Positions 9,480 to 19,471 of a DNA stretch of 26,781 bases are shown here, piece by piece. Under the pieces are notes generated by a model. The model had not been told where the DNA came from and made no database searches. It was given only the letters and a program-made list of their open reading frames with translations. The translations under genes were made by a program, and so were the position numbers. The stretch lies in assembly GCA_013115145.1 (NCBI GenBank), contig JAAPAO010000502.1, positions 1 to 26,781 on the forward strand, written 5' to 3'. Numbering within the stretch: position 1 is the stretch's first letter; each line of letters opens with the position of its first letter. The DNA comes from Perkinsus chesapeaki (Eukaryota; Perkinsozoa; Perkinsida; Perkinsidae).

Positions 9480-9551
9480 GGGCGTGTGGTGTAGTGGTAT
9501 CACGTCTGCTTTGCATGCAGAAGGCCCCGGGTTCAAACCCCGGCACGTCCA
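9480..9551 (+). tRNA. tRNA-Ala(TGC)
   Basis: A full cloverleaf of 72 nt. Acceptor GGGCGTG pairs with CACGTCC (one G-U), with discriminator A at 9551. The D-arm A box reads TGGTGTAGTGG. Anticodon stem TCTGC/GCAGA encloses loop TTTGCAT, giving anticodon TGC. T-stem CCGGG/CCCGG encloses TTCAAAC. There is no intron. A TTTTT run at 9552-9556 is a standard Pol III terminator. Open frames on the opposite strand here, with the peptide GFEPGAF, are the usual tRNA antisense artefact. Confidence 0.97.
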
Positions 9552-9556
9552 TTTTT
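9552..9556 (+). terminator. Pol III T-run terminator of tRNA-Ala
   Basis: Five T residues directly after the discriminator base. Confidence 0.8.
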
Positions 9557-9852
9557 CAGCCATCCGCTCAAGATACTTACGATCGTCTCTATGAGTCACG
9601 AGACTCTCCACAACATCAAACAAGTGCGGCTGGGAGAAACACTTCTGAATGAGACCGATGTAGGGTGCCAGCGACCACCTGATCACATCCAGGAACACTT
9701 CCGGAAGGAACAACGTTTGATCTTTATTCTCGCTTTATCTCTTGTAGGAACCAACCTTGTTAAAATATTTCTGTCATATTCGTATTAATATTCGTTCACA
9801 TTGAGAACACCGTATCTCGGCTGTAAATGCGGCTGTAATATGTAAATCTTCC

Positions 9853-9879
9853 CATTGCATTGGAGTGTGTAATGCAATG
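9853..9879. repeat. Hairpin, 9-bp stem and 9-nt loop
   Basis: CATTGCATT (9853-9861) pairs with AATGCAATG (9871-9879) across a GT-rich loop. No adjacent gene is recognised. Confidence 0.7.
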
Positions 9880-12800
9880 TAAGTATGCATGTGTATTTTA
9901 CAATTTAATTTTGAAAAAAATGTTTCACTTGCGGAGCCACAACGTCATACCGATTTCTTCAACAACAAACGCCCTGACGTACCCTTCTGGCAAATCCAAA
10001 AAGTGTTCCGATATTAGGGCTTTACCATCACTCTCACTCACCTAACAATTACACATCACCACACAGCATCCAGCACCCGGCTGCTGCTCACCTCCAGCTG
10101 CTTCTCACTCGTCACTTCTAACAATCTGAATGCATCCGGAGATATCCAGTTTTTAGCCAAGCCTACTCACGCACGACTCGGCATTATTACTTCTTAATAA
10201 CTCACCGCAATACACAATATCTTGGCCTTTCACAACCTCTCCGGTAAGAGCAAGATAGTTACCGATACAAAACGGCAACCGAGCAAGCAAAAACGACGCT
10301 CCCGCTACCTAAATCGATCATCCCACACTAAAAGATACGCTTTTACGCACTGGAAAGAATCCGTAGCGAGTTTGGTCGAACCTCACGGCGCTGTGATGAT
10401 ACGCTCCACTATATTCGCTCGACAAGCCACACCAGGCTGCAGCTGCATTCGTCACTTCGCCGTTGTATAGAGTCACCAAAGGCTTATGATATTCCGCAAC
10501 CATCAGACTGAGATCGAATCTGAACAAGGTGAGGATGATATAGTTATGATGCCCAAGCAGGGCTCCCCATGAACTTAATAACATATAAATATTTTGTACG
10601 ATTGTAACTCCGTTTCTCATTGTTATAAAAAGCTCGATGAAGTTTGTTTGTGTTCCTCCACACTCTTCACTTCTATGCACAGGAGCCCCTATTCCAAAGG
10701 CAATAGAAGGGAAACTTTCCAAGTACATATTGATCGACACCAGTCGCCGCCCGGACACGGAGAACAGTTCTCCTACGTAGGATTAGGTAGGGATAGCTAA
10801 TGATGCTTCAACGATTATGGCCGATCCTGTATAACCGTAAATGAGTAAATGTAAAAAAATACGACTTCGACGCACTGTGAAGATTTTCAAAAAATATTCA
10901 CGTAGTTTTTCGAACTCCAAATGTCATAACTATTTAAAAATAGACAACTTGACAACAAATATTTATTTTTAATGTGATTTATTGTATTGATAATGTAATG
11001 AGAATGATATACAATATACCGAATCCTGATGATACTCATATTGATAATAATATTACTATTATATATTCTACTACTTTTATTACCATCATTCTAATACTCA
11101 TATTCAGATATAGCACCTATAAAGCCTTACGCCATTTTCTTTTATTTTTATAGCGCCGCCCCTTCGTTTACCCCTCCCTGTTTACGCGATAGACACCCCT
11201 CTCTGTGGTATTACAGATTCTTAAAGTACTCCAGTGCATATCTAGGTATCTCATTCCGGTACTGTGACGCCTGAAATAGTAAAAAATCGTCACGGAGAAT
11301 ATGCAAGGTTCATAAAGCCCAACGAAGGTGTGAAGATATGCTTATAGCTCTTAAAGCCATGACGATTGAAGGTTCAAGCGTGTCATAAAATATCTTTCCA
11401 TACGAAGAACGAGAATACATCCTTCCCGGGTGAATGTAAAGCTCCTCCGAGACTGGTTGAAGAGAAGTCATTAACAAACCACGACGATGTTGATCCGAAA
11501 ACCCGCCGTAGATCCTCGATACTTGCGCCAGAAGTAGAAGGTCTTGCAGATTGATATCTCCCGCGAAATTATCTCTGTGAGAGCTCGTAAGACACACCAG
11601 CCTCTTAGTAGTGTTGACCTGGCGCGAGAATGATATACCACAGCAAATATCATCATTACTTCCAAATTTCTCAATCGACGATAAAGCGAGTTGATCATCG
11701 GCAGATCAATACTCTTTGAATTAGCAATCAGCATCCCCATGCCTGAGAGGCGGAAAGTCTTTTAATATTATTAATTCCCTTCGTCTGCTTACCGACGTTG
11801 TTTCGCTCCAAAATAGGTGACTTTAAAGTGGGATCGTCCGCATATCTGACAGCCGGTATCAACAGGGGTATTGTCATTATTGATACAGCTGATACGTTAT
11901 CACGAAAAATGCTTACTGAAGATATATTGATTTATTAGTAATATATTGTGATAAAGCCACATACGACCCTACTAGTCATTCCTTCATATTAATTAAATAA
12001 TATATTATAATGAAGCCCAATACTTCATTTGCCGATCTAGTCACTCTATTGACAATTTCACAATGTCACACGAAATTCGTTGAACAACAGATCCCCAAGA
12101 CGCCTACTGTGAACTAGTGATTCGCCTTCTTCGATTAGCATGACATTATCAACTGATTCTGTCAATACGACTACTACCTGGTGAGTCGGATACTACACTA
12201 AATATGATCATATAACATATTTTCTACAGCGTAACATCGTAAACATACACCCACTGCTTCAGTACATTGCATTATCGCATCACCATATGATCTATTCTAT
12301 GCTTCATCATACAAAATTAATATTATGAATATATAAAAATCATTGCCGACTTCCGAGCTTTAGCTAAAATCAATACATTTTCCGACGTTCAATCGCTGTT
12401 TGATAAACCCTCCTATAACTACTACCTCCATTCTGCATCTATATGTTCGGCAAACAGGACACTTTGAGGGTCTATAAATTGATACTGAGAAAACGAACAA
12501 ATTCAGCCACAATCTTCGATATACCAGTCTCACAAACGCATGAACAACTTCTCCAGACATACCAGTTCCTAGTATTTTACTACTAGAATCGCAGGAGCCG
12601 ACTAATCGGCAATGAATTTATAGACTTCGTCCGAGAATCAGCGATAGGCACGATCTCGACGTTTAGCAAATTTAAGATATGAGCGAGGTCACCATTTTAT
12701 TATCGAAGATAAAGATATCGTTCCGTTTCACACTGCTCTTAATTATCAAACAACGATAATTTCGTGGCGAGTGACGCTAACCCGATAGTACAGGACTCCT

Positions 12801-14146
12801 TTTATCATCGTTATACTTCTCGTCCCCTCGGAAGAATCCTGTTCTGACATGTCGAACCTGCTGAAGACTAATCATGGCTGGCGCTGTCGTCCGAGCTGGC
12901 CTTATGATCATTCCATTTAGCATTATAAAATAAACTGTCAATCGAGTGGTGACGCTAACTCAGCAAGGAAGAGGGACTCAAACGGCTGGGGGGGGCTTTA
13001 TACTGTATAAAGCGTCCCATCCTTTGGATTATATAAATCATACAAAGTGGATCCAGCCAGCCGACCGTTTCACAAGTATCTTGACAGACGACTTGGCAAT
13101 AGATGAAGTATGCGCACTGTGAATATCAGCTTCATATCCACAACAAGAATAACACTTTAGACGGAATCTTGAGACGGCGGCGACCATCGAGGAAATGAGA
13201 TATCAGATTTCAAAACCAACTTGTTAATCTGCGCCATCAAAAATACTTGAAATTTACTCTCCAATCTACTGTGTCGATGAGATATCCCGCACTGTGTATG
13301 TTGCAACACGCATTTCATCAATACGTTAACCGTCGCTGTTAAATGGCTGCTTCTCTACCGATCACCAACGCCCTTAGTTTATAGGTTGCTTGAAAGATAA
13401 TCGAAGACTGGTGTGACCATACTACCCTTATCAGTATTTATAGCACAACCTCATGAGAGAGATAACGGTGATGCCTCCATCGACTTCATCGCCTACCTGC
13501 CGGAGAGTCTGCTGTTAACGAGAGCTCCTTGTCCTTATATACATATAATGCAGCCCAGCAAGTAAAGATGACGCCTACAATTTCCAGCAATTTCTGTGGT
13601 AATTGATACTAGCACTACGGGAAGCGGCCCAAAAGTCTGAATCTTTCAAACACAGTGGTTGTTGACTTTCATAGTTATTCGATTTTTGCTCAGACTTAGG
13701 GCGAATGAATCGATTCTTGTTCTTAGTCCCCGCACCGATAGAATGTTTCTCAGTTTTAGATATCTGTCAAAATCGAACACACTGTAGATACTAATAAAAC
13801 CAATCAACTACCGAATTCATGTCATCTCGTCTGACACTGTTATACCTCGACCACCGACATCTTCAATAGGAGAATGTTTTCGTACTTCGTCACAGTGTCC
13901 AATATTGAATGAACTCAATAAGATACTAACTCATAACAGAAACTTGCCAGCACTAACATGCTCTCCATCTTCATAGAATACTCAGCGTCACGCGCCACGA
14001 AATTACTTGTCATTTTATGATACTATTTGATCTGTGTACACTTTCTAAGATAAACATTTGTATACGATTTTCATGTAAGAATAAAAAATGGCAATTAACC
14101 TGACGAAAAAGCCAATTCTCACGCGCCACAAAAATATTCTTCTTAC
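9880..14146. other. Long AT-rich stretch without a recognisable gene
   Basis: From about 10.85 kb the base composition drops to clearly AT-rich and stays so to the end of the window. A 146-codon minus frame (10318-10758) has a hydrophobic middle but no motif. Short frames at 11310-11740 and 12360-12560 are not convincing. The downstream part (13.4-14.1 kb) may contain 3' exons of the family gene at 14147-15207. A few short in-frame stretches between splice-like signals are visible, but none could be matched to a paralogue. Confidence 0.45.
12995..13013. repeat. One-base-centre inverted repeat, 9+1+9
   Basis: GCTTTATAC (12995-13003), T, GTATAAAGC (13005-13013) is perfect and follows an eight-G run. 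Confidence 0.85.
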
Positions 14147-15207
14147 CAGACCAGCTATGGAGTCTTCAACCTTAGATTCGTCAACATCTCCCGAACACAT
14201 TCCTCCCACTGAGGATGATTCCCCAACGACTCCTGCTACAGCACGTCTGACGAGAATGAAGATATTTTATGGTATAGGGCGGGCTTGAAAATAATAACAA
14301 GTAGAATAATCAGATTCGTTTTGGTATAGTCTATGATGAAGTATGATATTTTGTCATGCCTATACTATAGACATGACAAAATACAATACGGAAAGGTGCG
14401 AACAAGTCAAAGAGTAGGATTCTTATAAAAGGAAAATAATAAAAGTGAATGTCAAATAAAAAGACTCGGCAAAATTCCAGTGCAAAAATGATAACTGAAT
14501 ATCATACAGAAAGACTTTTGAAAAAGTTCTCGAGTGAGAGATGATAAAATATAAAAATTGAATGTATGAGCACAAGCTTACCGAACTTGCTCGGGGAATC
14601 CCGAGATCGGCGCTTCACCAACAATCCTCGGCAAGGAAACTGAGGACGCCATCGATCGGCTGAAATTGGCATTATACCTGAAAGATAGGGCAAAAGGACG
14701 AAAGAGCATTCAGGTATATTCCACACACTGAAGGATAAAGTAGGTCATTTAAGTACGTCTAAAAAGACTGCGAAGTGCTGTCGATGGAGTCCACATGAAA
14801 TTTAGAATCTATAATTTTCTTTCATCACCCTCATCTGCGGGAATGTCAACGGTATGCCACTAATCAAGGCTCAGAGGTTTGTGAGCATATGCCGCATACT
14901 GAAGCATAGAGATAACAAAGTAGATAGAGTAAACATTTCTTATATAAAAGGACAGCGAAGTCCTGTTGTAAAAGTATTATATAAATATATTTCATAAATC
15001 GCAATAATGGATACGACCGGATTCACTCAGAGATGAGGTTACATAATAACATACAAATTCAATACTCAATACAGACAGTGACCAACATCGATAAGCATCT
15101 TCGGACATCTGCCGCACTCACGCCTTTGCCCAAGATGACGCCCCTCTTGCTTTAGCAAATCTAACTCCAGCTTGGAAGCCTTTGGATGCAAACCGTCCAG
15201 TAGGCAT
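14147..15207 (-). CDS. Array paralogue 6, subfamily A: small R-F-A-K-A-R-G protein (3' end uncertain)
   Basis: Function unknown. Exons: 15122-15207, 14582-14677 and 14147-14246, with phase-2 joints (GC|G and CG|A) and GTGAGT, GTAAGC and GTAAGA donors. Exon 1 encodes 28 codons with RFAKARGASSWAK. Exon 2 opens A-YNANFSRS and carries LPRIVGEAPISGFPEQ. Exon 3 (33 codons) is acidic and ends EDSIAGL before a donor-like GTAAGA at the phase-0 site where subfamily B has an intron. A fourth exon is therefore expected below 14147 but was not found. About the first 50 residues have no acidic residue and are rich in Arg, Ser and Ala, like a mitochondrial presequence (inference). The intron between exons 2 and 3 (335 nt) holds a long hairpin at 14341-14389. 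Confidence 0.65.
14341..14389. repeat. Long hairpin inside an intron (18-bp arms, 2 mismatches)
   Basis: Arms at 14341-14358 and 14372-14389 contain the perfect core ATTTTGTCATG / CATGACAAAAT. The 13-nt loop itself contains the palindrome CTATACTATAG. The element lies within the 335-nt intron of the array paralogue at 14147-15207. It could be a small MITE-like foldback or an RNA hairpin. Confidence 0.8.
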
Positions 15208-15607
15208 AAATAAAACAACAACTAAACCTAGTGATGGAATAAATCAATATATAATCGACTTTTCTTTAGCAACTGAATACAAGCAGCAGACAATCCTAAA
15301 CGGACTGAAGTTGATATGCTTCCACAAAACCGACACAACTTCAACACCCCCAACGCGAACAAGTCAAGCGATCAGAAACATGTCATAATTCACCTTATAC
15401 CAAACCACAACTTGTTTGAATAGCTAGTTGACTTACTATGTTCAATAGAATACAATGGCATTCAACTAGTTATTATTGTTATCGATAGATAAGGATGTTG
15501 TTAATATTTTGGATGATAATTGAAATGCCTGAAGCGAATACACAGCAGACGTGACATAATATCAGATTATTCAACGATCTTTTTAATAAGCCCTAGTTTT
15601 AACTCAT

Positions 15608-16321
15608 CTATAATATTAACTCAAAGTACAGGACAATCGACATAATTCTTACTAAAGCAATCATTTCTTCCAGCTCATCTTCGGGAATGGTCTTCGCCGC
15701 ACAACCCCCAGCAGACGTCATCTCGCTTGAAATACTCATAGATATCATAGGTCTAATTAGGCTCCAGAATCGATCACGTGATCGATTTGGGAATCTTACG
15801 GTATTTGCTCTGCAAATCCCTGCAATGGAGCCTCCCCAACTATTCGAGGTAGGGTACCCAAAGTTGAGACCGATCGAGCGAAGTTAGCGTTATACCTGAC
15901 AAATGGTAAAATTGAACACACAGTATAATAACCAATAATAGAAAGAGGATACAGCTGCAAGTAGTAATGACGGGCTACGCAGAGAAAAGACGATAAGATA
16001 ATAATAAATAGGAGTGATATTCAAACAAGGCCAACGGGGTATCTATTATATCACAAGCAACCTGGATGATACATGAAAAAATAAATGATGGAAAATATAA
16101 AATAAAATGTACAGAAATATATAATGTTCAGGTGATATAGAATCCAGTATGCTTCCAAGAAGATCGAATAATACGAAATGAAGCTCAACTGTGACCCTCA
16201 TCATGAGTCAACGACAGACATGAGAAGGATCTAATTCTACTTACGCTCGCGCGAACGATGATGTCCCTCTGGCACGGGCAAAGCGAGCTCCGGCCGACAT
16301 ACCTCTTGAACAGAAGGTCAT
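15608..16321 (-). CDS. Array paralogue 5, subfamily A: small R-F-A-R-A-R-G protein
   Basis: Function unknown. Exons: 16245-16321 (25 codons + 2 nt), 15800-15895 (31 codons) and 15653-15752 (33 codons), joined in phase 2. Introns are 349 and 47 nt. Exon 1 has SAGARFARARGTSSFAR. Exon 2 opens A-YNANFARS and carries LPRIVGEAPLQGFAEQ. Exon 3 ends EDELEEMIAL. Reading on without splicing reaches a stop at 15608-15610 after 14 more codons. However, a GTAAGA donor sits exactly where subfamily B has a phase-0 intron, so the true C-terminus may lie in an unfound exon. The N-terminal half lacks acidic residues and resembles a mitochondrial presequence (inference). The 47-nt intron contains a perfect 20-nt palindrome. 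Confidence 0.7.
15768..15787. repeat. Perfect 20-nt palindrome inside a 47-nt intron
   Basis: The arm AATCGATCAC is followed at once by its exact complement, with a CACGTG core. With one bulge the pairing extends to flanking CCA/TGG. It fills the middle of the intron 15753-15799 of the paralogue at 15608-16321. Confidence 0.9.
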
Positions 16322-16417
16322 CGGGAATAAAACAAAAGCGGAAACAGTTGAAGCGAAATAACACGATAGAGTAATAAATATACGGAAACAAAGTTCATGA
16401 GGATAGGCATCGAACTG

Positions 16418-16891
16418 ACCTATTTTGTATCTTACTTGCCCAACCTAAAAGATATGCGTAGTTATTCTGTGTATTATTATTAACTTACTCTTTGCTCCAT
16501 GAGCTAATACCACCACCCAAAAATGATATAATATTCCATGAAACCAACTGATATATAATAATAAATTATATATATTATTATTTACCTGTTCTTCAGTTAC
16601 ATTATCAAGATCAATACCATCTATTGGACTTGAATCAGATCCAGTCATAGCTTGACCAACAATCAATTCACCACCTCGATGTTGTTCGGCAAATCCTTCT
16701 CTTGGGCATTCACCAGTTTGTAATAGAATCTTTCTACTTGCCGATGAGAAGCATCGATTATATCTAGATAATAAATAATTAATAATTAATATAAATAACT
16801 TACTCATCTGCCCATAATGATATCCCTCTAGCACGAGCGAACCTTACAATATGATTACTACGACGCATTAACACTTCAACATCTATAAGAA
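16418..16891. repeat. Recent 474-bp segmental duplication, copy 1
   Basis: Co-linear with 18781-19254 (offset 2363) without indels. I counted about seven substitutions by eye. The unit runs from 14 nt past the stop codon to 23 nt before the start codon of the gene inside it, introns included. The sequences diverge abruptly at both ends. Confidence 0.93.
16432..16868 (-). CDS. Array paralogue 4, subfamily B: 104-aa R-F-A-R-A-R-G protein
   Basis: Function unknown. Four exons: 16804-16868, 16586-16763, 16489-16547 and 16432-16444, with introns of 40, 38 and 44 nt (GTAAGT/GTAAAT/GTAAGT donors, TAG/CAG/TAG acceptors). All joints are in phase and give 104 codons ending ELGK then TAA. The protein starts MRRSNHIVRFARARG, then YNRCF and GECPREGFAEQ, then an acidic stretch SDSSPIDGIDLDNVTEEQ, then LVSWNIISFLGGG. 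The last exon codes for only four residues. Unlike paralogues 1, 3, 5 and 6 there is no intron after AEQHR, so it has been lost cleanly. Just upstream is a TATAG acceptor-like site and a 5-codon upstream ORF whose TAA overlaps the ATG. It is nearly identical to the gene at 18795-19231. Confidence 0.8.
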
Positions 16892-17247
16892 TTAATTGAG
16901 AAAACTGAACCAAACAAAATCTGCAAAATAACCTCTGAAACCCATCATTAGTATTAACATTAGATATCTTCAAGCATTGAGATTTGACTGCGTGAGGCTC
17001 TTTCCATGCTATGAGCCTCACCAAGATCTGAAATGACATTATCAATGAACACACTTCAACGAGAAGTCGAGAAATGAAAGGTCTACAGGAATACGAAAAG
17101 ATATCGAAAATGCGTATGGAGAAAGCTACTGAGTGCATATTAAAGGAGAGGTAAATCTCTATAACCAAGTCGTATTTCATATTATTAGAAAAAGTAAGAT
17201 AGGAAAGTATGTCTAGAAAAATGATCCATTCCACTTCAACTTTAATT

Positions 17248-18675
17248 TTACAAACCAATGAAGGCTTTACGAAATCTCTGGCATATCTTCAACGATTATT
17301 AAATGTAACAAGTAGTGGAGATGATGATGATGACTTACTCTGGTGGTACAGCGCCAACACCGGGACCAAAGCCAGTTATCATATTCCAACTCACTATCTG
17401 ACAGAATGATATATTCATAGATATGATAACATCGAGACAACGACAGAAAATGTAGAGTGGATGAAAAATTGGTAGGAATGAAAATCCGTAATAATTATGA
17501 AGTTCATGTAAAAAAATTGAGAATAAAAATGCAATAAATGAAAAGAAGTAGGAATGTGACACAGTGGAAAGTAGACAGAAAAGCAGATGAAATGGCATAC
17601 AGTAGCAACGAACCAAAAGAATGAACAACGAATAAAAATGCGATGACATCTACGAAAATACCGATTCAACAATAGTAATCAAGCAGGAATATGATAGAGT
17701 CGGAAGTGAACAGAAAAGCCAAAAGGATGGCATACAATACCAACAAACCATGATAGAGCGACCTCATAATAAACGAATGAAAATGCGATACCATCTACGA
17801 AAATACCGATTAAACTATTCGTAATAGTTCAACCACACCATTTTGGAATACAAAACATGTTAAATCGTCCTACTTGTTCATCAGTCAAATCCTCCATATC
17901 AACACCATCCATAATACTACTATCCGATCCGGATAAAGCTTGACCCATGATCAGTTCACCACCCCTAAAGGCAAAACTTTTATTTCATATCTACCAGAAA
18001 AAAACCTTACAAAATAGAAAAATAACGCTATATTTCCTACGTCAGAATTAGCCCTAAAAAGCAAAATGTTTATAATAGCAATTGCAATTCTTCGGCGGAT
18101 ATCTCGTAGAGCACATACGAGCCGAGTCGATCGGTTGGATACGATATTGACGTGATTGATCGATAACAAAATTTATTAAGAACTTGTGATAGTCGGTGAG
18201 GTATGAATATTCACAATAAAATTCCACTGCAAGATTGAAAGCACGCAATGGTAGACTATAATTTCGAAATTGGATTGTATTCCGTATTTCACCATGAAAA
18301 ATACAATTCGATGTTCATACAAGTAAAACTATCACTTCTTAAGGTCCAAACTTCGTATAAAAATTTTCCTATGAAATCCATCACGGCAGCATCTTTTGAA
18401 CTTCCAATCAATAGCAAATCGGACATAAGACCAATAACATTTTTCAGGCGTAAATAGAGCGGGCTAACCATTGCTTACCTGCGTTGTTCAGCAAAGCCCT
18501 GAGCCGGACTTTCGCCCATCACAGCGACCACATTACGACTGACGACTGCGGTGAAGCAACGATTATATCTGGGTAAAAAATTCACGACATGATACGGAGT
18601 AAATGCTCACTCTGTAGCCCAGGCAGATGTCCCTCTAGCACGAGCGAAACGAACAAATTGATTGCCGCGGCCCAT
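17248..18675 (-). CDS. Array paralogue 3, subfamily B: about 110-aa R-F-A-R-A-R-G protein
   Basis: Function unknown. Exons: 18611-18675, 18479-18568, 17874-17964, 17339-17397 and 17248-17275. The introns are 42, 514, 476 and 63 nt. The first four exons are secure because lengths and phases match the sister genes: MGRGNQFVRFARARGTSAWAT, then YNRCF and GESPAQGFAEQ, then GGELIMGQALSGSDSS to DEQ, then IVSWNMITGFGPGVG. The last exon (about 8 residues, TAA at 17248) depends on choosing one of two AG acceptors two bases apart and is less certain. The intron after FAEQRR is present here but missing from the two near-identical subfamily B genes on either side. Confidence 0.75.
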
Positions 18676-18780
18676 AGAAAATAAAAAGCTGAAATCGACA
18701 AAGCCGGGATGAAACCGAACAAATAAAGGATGTTTCTGAAACATTATGAACCATCTATGAACATGGAGGGTGCCAAGTTA

Positions 18781-19254
18781 ACCTATTTTGTATCTTACTT
18801 GCCCAACCTAAAAGATATGCGTAGTTATTCTGTGTATTATTATCAACTTACTCTTTGCTCCATGAGCTAATACCACCACCCAAAAATGATATAATATTCC
18901 ATGAAACCAACTGATATATAATAATAAATTATATATATTATTATTTACCTGTTCTTCAGTTACATTATCAAGATCAATACCATCTATTGGACTTGAATCA
19001 GATCCAGTCATAGCTTGAGCAACAATCAATTCACCACCTCGATGTTGCTCGGCAAATCCTTCTCTTGGGCATTCACCAGTTTGTAATAAAATCTTTCTAC
19101 TTGCCGATGAGAAACATCGATTATATCTAAATAATAAATAATCAATAATTAATATAAATAACTTACTCATCTGCCCATAATGATATCCCTCTAGCACGAG
19201 CGAACCTTACAATATGATTACTACGACGCATTAACACTTCAACATCTATAAGAA
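18781..19254. repeat. Recent 474-bp segmental duplication, copy 2
   Basis: Co-linear partner of 16418-16891. Differences seen include one missense change (GQAM against AQAM) and several third-position or intron changes. Sequence outside the unit is unrelated. Confidence 0.93.
18795..19231 (-). CDS. Array paralogue 2, subfamily B: 104-aa R-F-A-R-A-R-G protein
   Basis: Function unknown. Exons: 19167-19231, 18949-19126, 18852-18910 and 18795-18807. Introns of 40, 38 and 44 nt are the same as in the copy at 16432-16868. All joints keep frame, giving 104 residues. Compared with that copy I see one amino-acid change (Val to Ala-type shift in the GGELIVxQAM stretch: G to A). The ATG is preceded by the short overlapping upstream ORF MLKC-stop and by a TTATAG acceptor-like site, which could take a cis intron or a trans-spliced leader. 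The next gene of the array starts only 120 bp downstream. Confidence 0.8.
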
Positions 19255-19471
19255 AATAACAAAGCGAAAACAAACGCATACCAACACTTAACCACGGAAA
19301 CTGAGCAAATGCATATTCTCATGACAACCAATGGCTTTATAGCCTCACGATTAGAAGGAAATATGGTATTATTAATATCTTCTTTTATTATTGAATATTT
19401 CGTCAATATGTACCATATATGTAATTATTGCTTGATTGCTTGATTGATAAATAATCTAACCAAAATAAGTT

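Noticed and set aside
9286-9713. Two open frames opposite the tRNA, one with GFEPGAFCMQSRRDTTTPH
   Set aside because: This peptide is the standard antisense translation of a tRNA gene; the tRNA on the plus strand explains it.
10318-10758. 146-codon minus-strand frame with a hydrophobic middle
   Set aside because: No recognisable domain, no splice-linked neighbours; may be chance.
16800-17258. 152-codon minus-strand frame ending in the first exon of an array gene
   Set aside because: Only the last 22 codons match the paralogues; the upstream part lies where the sister copy has unrelated sequence and is probably intergenic.
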